Of a stretch of 64,000 nucleotides of DNA, positions 55,810-64,000 are shown piece by piece (positions within the stretch are counted from its first letter, which is position 1; each line of letters begins with the position of its first letter). The stretch is from Ignavibacteria bacterium. GTDB taxonomy: Bacteria; Bacteroidota; Ignavibacteria; Tepidaquicellales; Tepidaquicellaceae. Both the position numbers and the translations under genes were made by a program. Below the pieces are notes generated by a model. It worked only from the letters and a program-made list of their open reading frames with translations. It ran no database searches and was not told where the DNA came from. The DNA is taken from the NCBI GenBank assembly GCA_016788375.1, contig JAEUSI010000002.1, positions 30,144 to 94,143 of the forward strand. Direction: 5' to 3'.

Positions 55810-55929
55810 CTGTGTAAAACGTAATCATGGTGAAAACCTCTAAGTCACAAAGGCACAAAGAATATATTTTTGAAGGTTTATTATTTAGAGTCTTTGAGAC
55901 TTTGAGGTTTATTCTTTGTTTTTACACAC
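55810..55929. repeat. imperfect palindromic element 1
   Basis: The outer arms CTGTGTAAAA and TTTTACACAC are inverted with one mismatch. The inner arms AAACCTC-TAAGTCACAAAG and CTTTGAGACTTTGAGGTTT (55834-55853 and 55892-55910) also pair with few mismatches. No gene lies inside. The core word AAGTCACAAAG is shared with element 2. Confidence 0.6.
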
Positions 55930-55977
55930 ACTCCGGGGTATGGGAATGAGAGGGTTATGAGACTGCCTTTTTGAAAG

Positions 55978-56098
55978 AAAGTGTCTAAAACTAACAAAAA
56001 GATTTTACCACGAAGTCACAAAGATCACTATTTTAAAACTTTTTTCCTTCGTGACTTGGCGGTTTTGTGGCAAAAATGGAAGTATTAAGACACTCTTT
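55978..56098. repeat. imperfect palindromic element 2, MITE-like
   Basis: Outer arms AAAGTGTCTAAA (55978-55989) and TTAAGACACTCTTT (56085-56098) are inverted repeats. Inside them TTTTACCAC and GTGGCAAAA (56003-56011 and 56067-56075) and AAGTCAC and GTGACTT pair too. About 120 bases with no coding capacity. Confidence 0.6.
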
Positions 56099-56180
56099 TT
56101 TTCCTGTTCCGCAGGTTGTATAGCAGCAAGTTTATTCCGGCATTAAATATCGCTCAAGCGAAGTCACCCTTCGGTAACTG

Positions 56181-56276
56181 AGGCGCGTTTGTTTTCCGAT
56201 TGTCTTATTAAAATCCGATACTTATTTATTTCCATAATTAATTCAACAGTTTTAAATTAATTTGAAAAGAAGAGAA
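56181..56276. repeat. 96-base dispersed repeat, copy 2 (decayed doxX flank)
   Basis: Ungapped match to 50946-51041 at about 82 of 96 positions. Here no doxX gene follows, so the piece is a remnant. It lies directly upstream of the actA promoter. Confidence 0.8.
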
Positions 56277-56329
56277 CAAAGAATGCGAAAAGTTATAATA
56301 AATTCATAGAAATAAAAAAAGAAATTACA

Positions 56330-56337
56330 TATATTTG
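56330..56337 (+). promoter_or_regulatory. -7 promoter element of the act genes
   Basis: TATATTTG matches TAnnTTTG and lies 21 bases before the actA ATG, the expected spacing. No TTTG-type -33 site is apparent 19-21 bases upstream. Confidence 0.45.
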
Positions 56338-56357
56338 ACACAATTTTATTTTAATTA

Positions 56358-56945
56358 ATGAAAAATTTTTTACTCGATTACAACCTCAAAGTACGCTTAC
56401 CCGTTTTAATTTTTGTAGTTTTAGCAGTTTTTACAATCACCTATTATGTTTCATATGCAGAGAGAAACGGAATAGGAAATATGCCGGCACAGCCGATAGC
56501 ATATTCGCACAAGCTTCATGCGGGAGATTTAAAAATTGACTGCCGATATTGTCACAGTGATGTTGACAAATCAAGACACGCCAACGTACCTTCGGCAAAA
56601 GTCTGCATGAACTGTCATTCCATAGCGAGGAAGGACAAACCTGAAATAATAAAGCTTACGGATTATTATACAAGGGGAGTTCCGATAGAATGGAAGAGAG
56701 TTCACCGTGTTCCGGATTTTGCATATTTCAATCACAGCGTTCATGTCAACAAGGGAATTGACTGTTCGAACTGCCACGGAAACGTAGCAGCGATGGAAGT
56801 TGTGGAGCAGGTGAAGGATTTTACGATGCGCGCATGTCTTGACTGCCACAGAAATCCGGAAGCCGGTATAAAGAACATCATTCCGGGAAAAGAAAATCTA
56901 CAGATTAACAACGGTCCGCAGAATTGTTCTGCTTGCCACAGATAA
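56358..56945 (+). CDS. actA: pentaheme cytochrome c, ActA of alternative complex III
   Basis: 195 aa. One N-terminal membrane anchor (about 14-32) and five CxxCH heme sites: 62-66, 83-87, 136-140, 160-164 and 190-194. Extra histidines (HANVP, YSHKLH, FNHSVH) can be sixth ligands. Spacing and length agree with ActA of the quinol:cytochrome c oxidoreductase alternative complex III, which takes the place of complex III. The actB gene follows after a small membrane protein gene. Confidence 0.88.
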   Translation: MKNFLLDYNLKVRLPVLIFVVLAVFTITYYVSYAERNGIGNMPAQPIAYSHKLHAGDLKIDCRYCHSDVDKSRHANVPSAKVCMNCHSIARKDKPEIIKLTDYYTRGVPIEWKRVHRVPDFAYFNHSVHVNKGIDCSNCHGNVAAMEVVEQVKDFTMRACLDCHRNPEAGIKNIIPGKENLQINNGPQNCSACHR

Positions 56946-56953
56946 AAAAAACT

Positions 56954-57172
56954 ATGCCAGAAAAAAAAATTAAAAACACAAACTCCGGATCCGGAAAAAT
57001 AAAACGGAAGAAATTCTTTTTATATACAGGATCTGCACTGCTCGGAATATTGGCTTTAAAAAACATTCCGTCATCAATACTCAGTTCATTTTCCACAAAA
57101 AAATCTTCATTAAAAATTACAGAAAACCCTAATGCCGTTAAGAGAAAATCAAGACAAACTAATAATGGATAA
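56954..57172 (+). CDS. small single-span protein between actA and actB
   Basis: 72 aa if started at MPEKKIKN; an earlier in-frame ATG is inside actA. A basic run KIKRKKFF precedes one hydrophobic segment YTGSALLGILAL, similar to a twin-lysine (KK) export signal or simple anchor, and it ends SLKITENPNAVKRK. It overlaps the actB start by eight bases. I do not recognise the family. It may be a Tat-like or assembly helper for the act complex (inference). Confidence 0.5.
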   Translation: MPEKKIKNTNSGSGKIKRKKFFLYTGSALLGILALKNIPSSILSSFSTKKSSLKITENPNAVKRKSRQTNNG

Positions 57173-60100
57173 AAAGGTTGTCGACATCAGCAGCAAAATA
57201 TTAAACGTAACACCGGAAGACCCGAAGGTAATACCTGAAACAGAAGAGAAAGATCCGAATTACTGGAGAAGTTTCAGGGAATTATACAACGATCCTGATT
57301 TCTTAAAGGAAAAGAAAAATGAATTTCAGCCCGGATCGCTTGACCGGCCGGACGAGAATTCATTTTCAAAATTTTCCAGAAGGAAATTTCTTGCGCTTCT
57401 GAGCGCATCAGCTGCAGTAGCGGCTACGGGATGTTCGAATTTCAGGGATAAGGGAGAAATAGTGCCTTACAATAAAAAACCGGAATCGGTTACGATAGGA
57501 CTTCCGACATATTATGCCTCGACCTGCACTGGCTGTTCATACGCCTGCGGAATACTGATAAAGACAATAGAAGGCCGTCCGATAAAAGTTGACGGAAATC
57601 CCGACCATCCCGTCAGCAAAGGCAAAATCTGCGCAATCGCACAGGCAAGCGTGATGAATCTTTATGATCCGGAAAGGCTGAAGAATCCGCTTGAGAGAGC
57701 CGACAGAAATAATTCAAAGGAAACTGCATGGGCGGATGCCGATGAAAAAATTATTAATCAGCTCAAAAGCATATCTTCATCCGGAAAGGAAATTGCGATA
57801 GTTACACATACTGTAAATTCGCCTTCTCTGAAGAAACTTCTTACCGAAGATTTCAGGACTGCTTATCCGGGATCGAAAGTTTATTCATACGAATTATATT
57901 CCGAATCTGCGAGAAACAGCGCGTTTGAAAAATGTTACGGCGCGAAGCTTTTCCCTGTGGTTCAGCTTGACAAGGCAAATGTAATACTTGCTCTTGAATC
58001 TGATTTTCTCGGAACCGAAGGCAACAAGGTTGAAAATTCACGGATGTATTCCGAAAGACGCGATATATACAACGGAAGCGAATTCAACAGGCTTTATGCC
58101 GTGGAAGGAAATGCAAGCGTAACGGGAATGAATGCAGATTACAGAATTATACTGAGAACCGATGCAATCGAAGAGTTTGTATTATGTCTTTTAAATGAAT
58201 TTATTTTAAAGGAAAAACTCTCCGGATTTACGGCGGATGCAGCGGTTTCAGCAAAACTGCAGTCATATGATCTGAAAGGTTTTATATCAAAGAATAATCT
58301 TAACGAAGAAGCAATAAAGCATCTTGTTTCCGATCTGCGAAAGAATACCGGAAGTTCGTTTGTTTCAGCCGGAAGCATGCTTCCCGAATCAACGCATATT
58401 GCCGTTAATCTTCTGAATGAAGTTCTGGGAAATACAAATTTATATGTAAAGGACGTTCAGAATATCGAGCAGATTCCATTGAGTACAAAAGCAGAACTGG
58501 AAAATCTCATAAGCGGTCTGAAGTCAGGAAAAACCGGAGCGGTAATTCATCTTGATTCAAACCCTGTATATCATTTTCCGTCTGAATACGGATACGCCGA
58601 TGCTTTGAAAAACGCAGGGCTTGTAATTTCGCTGACAGAATCAGTCAATGAAACATCTGAAGCGGGAAATTTCATACTGCCGGTGAATTCGATGTTTGAA
58701 TCTTGGGGAGATTTTCAGACAAGAAGCAATTTCGCAAGTCTTCAGCAGCCGGTAATAGCTCCTTTGTACAACACGAGACAGAAGGAAGATATACTGCTGA
58801 CATGGATAAAAGGCTCAAAGGATTCATACAATCCCGATTTATATCATCAATACATTTCAGGCAACTGGAAAAACACATTTCTGCCGGGAGCAGCATCAGA
58901 TATGCAGTTTGGCAAAGAATGGAATGCAGCTCTCAATGACGGAGCAGTTAAAGTCAGACAGAATACAGCTGCAGGCATTACGGAAACCACGGCATTTAAA
59001 CAGGAAACATTTGCGAATACAAACTTCCGGTTAAAGGCTGGAAGCGAATACGTGCTGCTGCTTACAAGAAGCTTTACGCTCGGAGACGGAAGATTTGCAA
59101 ACAACGGCTGGCTTCAGGAACTTCCGAAGCCGTTATCAAGAATCGTATGGGACAATTACGCTGCTGTATCGGTACAGACGGCAAAAGCGCTCGGATTAAA
59201 ATCAAACGATAAAATTTCAGTAACGACTCCGGCGGGAAAGACAGAGCTGCCGGTATTCATACAGCCGGGAACAGCCGAAGGCGTGATTGCGGCAGAGCTC
59301 GGATACGGAAGAAGCGTCTGCGGCACGGTCGGCAAGGATGTCGGAGTGAATACAAATAAATTAATTTCCGGAAATCCTCAGGTTTCAATGTTCATGTATA
59401 ATGACGTGAAGATAGAGAAAGTCCCCGGATTTTACGAGCTGATTTCGACACAGGAGCATTATGCGTTTGACGAGCCGCTGCTGAAAGACATACAGTTCAG
59501 AAGGGAAATAATACAGGAAGGTACATATCTTGAATTTAAGGAGACGCCGGATTTTCTTCATCACAGGCATACAAAATATTCGGAAGAAGAGACGGAGAAA
59601 TTAAAAGTCGGTAGCATTAACGAGCAGTATGATCATACCGGAACGAAATGGGGAATGGCGATTGATCTTAACAAATGCACGGGCTGCAACGAATGCGCGG
59701 CTGCATGCAACGTCGAGAACAATATACCGATAGTCGGAAAAGATCAGGTAAAGGCAAACAGGGAAATGCAGTGGATAAGAATAGACAGATATTATTCCGG
59801 AACGCCTGAAGTGCCGAAGACGAGTTTTCAGCCGATGCTTTGTCAGCACTGCGACTTTGCTCCGTGCGAGAATGTATGTCCGGTAGCCGCGACTACGCAC
59901 AGCGCAGACGGACTCAATGCAATGGCATACAACAGATGCGTTGGAACGAGATACTGTTCTAACAACTGTCCGTACAAAGTAAGAAGATTCAATTACTTCA
60001 ACTTCAGGGACAGATTCAGGGATTCGGTTCAGCTTGAAGAATCATTTTCGCTTATGGCAAATCCGGAAGTAACGGTAAGGTCAAGAGGAGTGATGGAGAA

Positions 60101-60383
60101 ATGCACATTCTGCATACAGAGGATCATGGAAGAGAGACAAAATGCGATACAGGAGAACAGATACATAATAGGTTCGAACGTAAAGACCGCCTGTCAGGAA
60201 GCCTGCAATACGAATGCGATAACATTCGGCGACAAGAATGACAAAGAATCTGAATTATACAAGCTGGTCAACAGCAGCATAGCGTACAGCGTTCTTGAAG
60301 AGATCAAAGTAAAGCCGAACATTTCATATCTTGCGAAGCTCAGAAATGTTTATGAAACAGATAAAACTTCACAGGAGCATTAG
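57165..60383 (+). CDS. actB: ActB, fused molybdopterin-like and iron-sulfur subunit of alternative complex III
   Basis: 1072 aa from MDKKVVD; a TGC-free earlier ATG 33 bases up overlaps the small gene more. A twin-arginine signal SRRKFLALLSASAAVAATGC sits about residue 72-91. Part B1 (about 120-810) is MopB-like: TCTGCSYACGILIKT, GRPIKVDGNPDHPVSKGKICA and a MopB C-terminal SNDKISVTTPAGK. B2 has four cysteine groups: CTGCNECAAAC, CQHCDFAPCENVCP, CVGTRYCSNNCP and CTFC...CQEACN, for three to four iron-sulfur clusters. Normally followed by actC, which is missing here. Confidence 0.9.
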   Translation: MDKKVVDISSKILNVTPEDPKVIPETEEKDPNYWRSFRELYNDPDFLKEKKNEFQPGSLDRPDENSFSKFSRRKFLALLSASAAVAATGCSNFRDKGEIVPYNKKPESVTIGLPTYYASTCTGCSYACGILIKTIEGRPIKVDGNPDHPVSKGKICAIAQASVMNLYDPERLKNPLERADRNNSKETAWADADEKIINQLKSISSSGKEIAIVTHTVNSPSLKKLLTEDFRTAYPGSKVYSYELYSESARNSAFEKCYGAKLFPVVQLDKANVILALESDFLGTEGNKVENSRMYSERRDIYNGSEFNRLYAVEGNASVTGMNADYRIILRTDAIEEFVLCLLNEFILKEKLSGFTADAAVSAKLQSYDLKGFISKNNLNEEAIKHLVSDLRKNTGSSFVSAGSMLPESTHIAVNLLNEVLGNTNLYVKDVQNIEQIPLSTKAELENLISGLKSGKTGAVIHLDSNPVYHFPSEYGYADALKNAGLVISLTESVNETSEAGNFILPVNSMFESWGDFQTRSNFASLQQPVIAPLYNTRQKEDILLTWIKGSKDSYNPDLYHQYISGNWKNTFLPGAASDMQFGKEWNAALNDGAVKVRQNTAAGITETTAFKQETFANTNFRLKAGSEYVLLLTRSFTLGDGRFANNGWLQELPKPLSRIVWDNYAAVSVQTAKALGLKSNDKISVTTPAGKTELPVFIQPGTAEGVIAAELGYGRSVCGTVGKDVGVNTNKLISGNPQVSMFMYNDVKIEKVPGFYELISTQEHYAFDEPLLKDIQFRREIIQEGTYLEFKETPDFLHHRHTKYSEEETEKLKVGSINEQYDHTGTKWGMAIDLNKCTGCNECAAACNVENNIPIVGKDQVKANREMQWIRIDRYYSGTPEVPKTSFQPMLCQHCDFAPCENVCPVAATTHSADGLNAMAYNRCVGTRYCSNNCPYKVRRFNYFNFRDRFRDSVQLEESFSLMANPEVTVRSRGVMEKCTFCIQRIMEERQNAIQENRYIIGSNVKTACQEACNTNAITFGDKNDKESELYKLVNSSIAYSVLEEIKVKPNISYLAKLRNVYETDKTSQEH

Positions 60384-60587
60384 AATCCGGGAGACTGACA
60401 ACCGCCGGTATTTACGAAAGAAATATGTTTTGTTTCGGCAGAACCATGATAGAAACGGAGAATTAGCCGGTGAAGAATTGACTCTATAAATGATACAATT
60501 AAAATTAACAGAATTTAAATTCTATAAGAAAATTTGCAATGTTATGATTGTTTTTTCTTATGATTACATAAAAAATAAGTTAATTAT

Positions 60588-62015
60588 ATGAAAAATATAT
60601 TAATATTATTCAATGTAATTGTAATAAGCATGATATTAACAGATCTTGGAAATGCACAGATAACCACATGGAGAAGAGTTTATGGAGGTCAATATCCTGA
60701 TTACGGCGAATATGGAATTCAAACTTATGACGGAGGTTATATTATAACTGCTTCACAGCTTTATCAGGGTGGAGGGAATATAATGCTGAAGATAGATTCT
60801 TCAGGAAATGAAGAGTGGATAAAATCAATAGATTCAACTGGAACCGGTAAGTGTATTCAGCAAACAATTGATAGCGGTTATATTATAGCCGGAAACTCGT
60901 CCGGTTATGCAAAGTTGATAAAAACTGATAAATCAGGAATAGTTGAATGGAGAAAGTTGTATCCGATTAACGGCTCAGGAAGTACATTTACTAAAATAAA
61001 AATATTAAAGAATGGTAATTTTATTATGAGTGGATTCGGAATGTTTCCTTCAAAAGCATATATAGTGGAAACGGATTCTTTAGGAACAATAATAAATAAT
61101 TTAGCTTTCTCAAATAATTCTAATACTGCAAGAGCTTATGATATCTGCGAATCATCCGATGGTTCATTTTATATTACAGGAGTTACAGAAGTAAATAACA
61201 GAGCTAAAACTCTATTAGCCAGAGTATCAAATAATTTTAAGTTATATTGGACGAAAGGATTTGGTACTGAAGGAGAAGGTGATGCACAATCAGGTGTTAC
61301 CATAATTTTTGAATCAGAAAACGAGTTTTTCATTACAGGATCATATAGTAATTTCTACAGTTCAGAAGCACACTATACAAAAATTGATTCTTTTGGAAAT
61401 ATAAATTTTCAAAAAGTATTGTCACAATCTAATGAAACTTACAGTATGTGTAAAACCACATCCGGAAATTATGCTATAACAGGTATATTTGGTACTACAT
61501 CAGATGATATTGTGTTTCTTCTGCTAAATAAAAAAGGAGATATTATTTCAAGAAAACTTTTTAATTCGTCAGGAATTGAAGGGGATTTCTCGCAATCAAT
61601 AATTGAATCTACAGACAAAGGATTTTTAATTACAGGATTTACATCATATCAGCACGCTTCAGATTTAGATTATAATATTTATGTAATTAAAACAGATTCG
61701 ATTGGAAATTCTCCTGTTTCAATTAACAATGTTGACAATGAAACTCCGTTTACATTTAAATTATATCAGAATTTCCCGAATCCGTTTAATTCTCAAACTA
61801 AAATAAAATTTGACATTGCTTCTTCAATGAGAATAATAATTACCCTATGGGATATTCGAGGTAAAATTATTAAAACTTTATTCAATGATAAATTGAATGC
61901 AGGATCATATGAATTTATTTTTGATTTTCCGGAAATTTCATCAGGAGTTTACTTTTATACTATGAATTCGAATAACGCATTAGTAGATACGAAGAGAATG
62001 ATTTTTTTAAAATGA
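60588..62015 (+). CDS. secreted beta-propeller-like protein with type IX sorting domain
   Basis: 475 aa. Signal peptide MKNILILFNVIVISMILTDLGNAQ. The body has about seven repeats of the type YDGGYIITASQLYQGGGNIMLKIDSSGNEEWIK, each with DGGYIIxG and a Trp, suggesting a blade-like fold. The last 90 residues (YQNFPNPFNSQTKIKFD, then ITLWDIRGKIIKTL, SGVYFYTM) are the Por C-terminal sorting domain. It is exported and anchored on the cell surface. Codon use (many TTA, few CCG) differs from actB upstream. Confidence 0.8.
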   Translation: MKNILILFNVIVISMILTDLGNAQITTWRRVYGGQYPDYGEYGIQTYDGGYIITASQLYQGGGNIMLKIDSSGNEEWIKSIDSTGTGKCIQQTIDSGYIIAGNSSGYAKLIKTDKSGIVEWRKLYPINGSGSTFTKIKILKNGNFIMSGFGMFPSKAYIVETDSLGTIINNLAFSNNSNTARAYDICESSDGSFYITGVTEVNNRAKTLLARVSNNFKLYWTKGFGTEGEGDAQSGVTIIFESENEFFITGSYSNFYSSEAHYTKIDSFGNINFQKVLSQSNETYSMCKTTSGNYAITGIFGTTSDDIVFLLLNKKGDIISRKLFNSSGIEGDFSQSIIESTDKGFLITGFTSYQHASDLDYNIYVIKTDSIGNSPVSINNVDNETPFTFKLYQNFPNPFNSQTKIKFDIASSMRIIITLWDIRGKIIKTLFNDKLNAGSYEFIFDFPEISSGVYFYTMNSNNALVDTKRMIFLK

Positions 62016-62022
62016 ATAAAAT

Positions 62023-64000
62023 ATGAAGATTGAAATCAATACTATTATTATTGTATTATTAATTTTACTCTCAAACAACAATATATATTCTCAAGCTGAA
62101 ATGGGCTCTTCAGAATTACTCATCAAAAATAAACTTTCTCAAGATTTAGGTAATATAAAAGTAAGGATTTATCCGATAGGAACAATTTTTGGAACTGGTG
62201 ACCGTTTTAATAACACTTTTATGAAATACTGGATGTTTGCAGATCCAGATGACCATATATCAAATAAATTTTATATTACAGGAGGAGAAAAAATTGTTGT
62301 TCCTTATATTCAATCTGTAGATTCAATTCATAGGGCAGGTTTATTCAGAATAGATCAGGATGGTGCGTCGTCATCAGTGGGGTGTGATTTAACAATAGGA
62401 TATGGAAAGTATCAAATTGATATAATGTTTGATTTTGGTTCTGGTTGGCAAACAATAAAAACTTTTACTATGGATTGGTCAGATTCAGATTATCCAGAAC
62501 AAGTTTATGATGGAAACCATTTCCAATCTGATATTAAAATCTATGTCCTTGATACAAACAACATCAGAATTTTTTATGGAGGTAGTAATACAGAACCATA
62601 TGAAAATTATTTTTTTGACTTTCATGATTTAAGTTTATTTAACAATGAAATTAAGATTTGGCAGCAGTATCATAAAGATGAACAAGGAAATGATACATTT
62701 TTAATTAAAATTCCCAATAAGAATAACTTTAGAACAACTGATACATTAAACAATCAATTTTTATTCAATTTGCCAATAAATGGAACTGAATATATAAATT
62801 CAGGAGAACCGATGCTTTTTCATAATTCTCCAGGTCTTTTAAATGTTAACTTAGAAATACAAAATAACCATCATGCTAAAATAAACTCGGTAAATCCATT
62901 TATTGTTAATGACAGCGCTATGTTAATATTAAAAAGCGCAAGTACTTATGAAAACAATGCGAGATTGTATATACAGGATAATGGAGAACTCAGATTCAGA
63001 AATGCAGCCGCCTTGGTTATAAACAAATACGGAAGTGTAATAGTGGAAGCCGGCGGGAAATTAGTAATGGAAAATCATTCTTATATCACTTTCAGACCTT
63101 ACAGCGAAATTAGAATCAAACAAGGCGGATTATTCTGTAATGAAGGTGCGAGGATTAAAGGAAATGCAAATATAATCTATGAAGGCGGTTCAATTCATCA
63201 CATAATGTGCTCTTCGCTTGCCGATTTTGTCATAAGCGACAGCGCAAAAGTAATACTTGACTCTAATGCAGTTCTGGAAATTCCCGACAGCACGACAATC
63301 AGTTTTTATGGAAACAGAACCGGATTAGTTATGCATCCGAACTCTGTAATTAGATTCGGAGCTAATTCTAAATTATTATTCGACAGCTCGGCAACCTTTA
63401 TTGCAAAAAATGCAACATTCACTTCTTTAGATACTTTCGGTAAATGGGAAGGCATCGTTTTACAAAACACCGGTGAAGATTCCGTCATAAACTGTACATT
63501 CAGCAATGCAAAGACTTCTCTGGCATTGATTAATACTCCCGGTCATACTTTTTATTCGAGAGTTATTAAGGGTAATGTTTTTAATGTTCCATCCGGCGGT
63601 GTAGAAAGTAACGGAATTTATGGTGAAAATAATTTCAGAATTACTGTTCAGGATAATGTTTTTAATATGCCTGCTAATCAGTCTAATCGTATTTTCGGTG
63701 TTTATCTGAAGAATAACAATACAACCGGAGTTGAGTCGCTTCCTGACGTGAATGAAGGACCTGCAATTCCATTCAGTATGTTTCTGATAAATAATACTTT
63801 TTATAATGGCACCGCTTCAGCTTTGCTTCTGAATTATACATCTTCTTATCTGCCGTTTTATGTGAAAGGAAATACTTTTAATTCTGCATCAACTGCCGGA
63901 ATTATAGGAAGGAATATTACAGGATCAATCAAAGACAATGTTTTTTCAAACAGCGGCTCAATTATTCCGATGGGAATTCACTTAATTGCGAGTTCGCCTG
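62023..64000 (+). CDS. large secreted parallel beta-helix protein, 3'-truncated by window end
   Basis: Open from the ATG seven bases after the previous stop to the last base (659 codons, no stop). Signal peptide MKIEINTIIIVLLILLSNNNIYSQ. A non-repetitive first part of about 260 residues is followed by short irregular repeats rich in N, S, I and V (LEIPDSTTISFYGN, VIRFGANSKLLFDSSATF, KGNVFNVPSGG, NTFYNGTASALLLNY), as in right-handed beta-helix proteins. A sorting domain would be expected beyond the window. Probably co-transcribed with the preceding gene. Confidence 0.7.
   Translation, partial: MKIEINTIIIVLLILLSNNNIYSQAEMGSSELLIKNKLSQDLGNIKVRIYPIGTIFGTGDRFNNTFMKYWMFADPDDHISNKFYITGGEKIVVPYIQSVDSIHRAGLFRIDQDGASSSVGCDLTIGYGKYQIDIMFDFGSGWQTIKTFTMDWSDSDYPEQVYDGNHFQSDIKIYVLDTNNIRIFYGGSNTEPYENYFFDFHDLSLFNNEIKIWQQYHKDEQGNDTFLIKIPNKNNFRTTDTLNNQFLFNLPINGTEYINSGEPMLFHNSPGLLNVNLEIQNNHHAKINSVNPFIVNDSAMLILKSASTYENNARLYIQDNGELRFRNAAALVINKYGSVIVEAGGKLVMENHSYITFRPYSEIRIKQGGLFCNEGARIKGNANIIYEGGSIHHIMCSSLADFVISDSAKVILDSNAVLEIPDSTTISFYGNRTGLVMHPNSVIRFGANSKLLFDSSATFIAKNATFTSLDTFGKWEGIVLQNTGEDSVINCTFSNAKTSLALINTPGHTFYSRVIKGNVFNVPSGGVESNGIYGENNFRITVQDNVFNMPANQSNRIFGVYLKNNNTTGVESLPDVNEGPAIPFSMFLINNTFYNGTASALLLNYTSSYLPFYVKGNTFNSASTAGIIGRNITGSIKDNVFSNSGSIIPMGIHLIASSP

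Larger units (their letters stand above)
54813..56357. other. 1.5-kb non-coding, repeat-rich region
   Basis: No credible gene. Two short open frames (55178-55402 and 55643-55843) lack homology and ribosome sites. The stretch contains the 21-base tandem array, a 13-base repeat, several hairpins, two large imperfect palindromes and a decayed copy of the doxX flank, each listed separately. The first 300 bases show nothing. The region separates the metal lipoprotein gene from the act genes. Confidence 0.7.

Noticed and set aside
55643..55843. 66-codon cysteine-containing frame
   Set aside because: No ribosome site, no homology and it runs through a hairpin within repeat sequence.
57132..57164. 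actB start at the first ATG
   Set aside because: It would overlap the small upstream gene by 41 bases and has no better ribosome site. The ATG at 57165 gives the usual short overlap. The choice stays open.
60384..60587. Remnant of actC after actB
   Set aside because: All three + frames have stops within a few codons and no NrfD-like membrane stretch. One short frame MIETEN shows no convincing match.

Overview
The window looks like chromosome from an AT-rich, Gram-negative member of the Bacteroidota/Chlorobi/Ignavibacteria branch. Four things point there. The secreted protein at 60588-62015 ends in a type IX secretion (Por) sorting domain with the YQNFPNPFN motif common in Ignavibacteria. Promoter-like sites match the Bacteroidota -7 consensus TAnnTTTG (29998-30028, 45414-45421, 56330-56337). 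An alternative complex III pair (actA-actB) is present. KdsA implies a KDO-type LPS. TTG starts are frequent and genes are tightly packed. No rRNA, tRNA, CRISPR array or transposase gene was found.

Layout: 1-3.4 kb, + strand: an O-methyltransferase, a ComEA-like protein, a PilM-like protein, rsmD and coaD. 3.4-9.6 kb, - strand: replication block dnaN, recF, a DUF721/DciA-like gene and gyrB, running into uppP and a thioredoxin-fold protein. 9.8-20.8 kb: housekeeping genes (cysS, an organophosphate-type transporter, cytosine deaminase, cupin, fatty acid hydroxylase, mscL, ppx, prmA, folD, carA, S9 peptidase). 21-24.6 kb: alpha-glucan genes (GH57 and malQ). 24.6-29 kb, - strand: second hydroxylase, then neuB-like synthase, aminotransferase and the transketolase C-terminal half. 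30-34.1 kb: an ArsR-controlled sulfur operon (TauE/SafE, rhodanese, two YeeE/YedE halves, persulfide dioxygenase-rhodanese). 34.4-36.5 kb: a lipoprotein with a clan-CD (caspase/gingipain-like) cysteine peptidase signature. 36.7-44.6 kb, - strand: amino acid permease, two different phosphofructokinases, a membrane-embedded spermidine-synthase-like protein, kdsA and trmH. 45.4-48 kb: a Spy/CpxP-like protein followed by a two-component system. 48.1-50.9 kb, + strand: a GT-B transferase, an SpsF-like cytidylyltransferase and the transketolase N-terminal half, the apparent partners of the 25.7-29 kb genes. 51-54.8 kb: DoxX, DUF3291, the pseudouridine pair psuK-psuG and a heavy-metal-binding lipoprotein. 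54.8-56.3 kb: 1.5 kb without a credible gene, filled with tandem and inverted repeats and a decayed copy of the sequence next to doxX. 56.4-60.4 kb: actA, a small membrane protein and actB, with no actC or later act genes behind them. 60.6-64 kb: two secreted repeat proteins, the second open at the window end.

The points most worth a second look are: the sulfur operon, whose regulator lacks the usual cysteine pair but has a C-terminal cysteine cluster and a palindrome over its own -7 box; the clan-CD lipoprotein; the orphan actAB block bordered by repeats; the sugar-acid pathway split between two loci; and the adjacent pair of PFKs with opposite phosphoryl-donor signatures.
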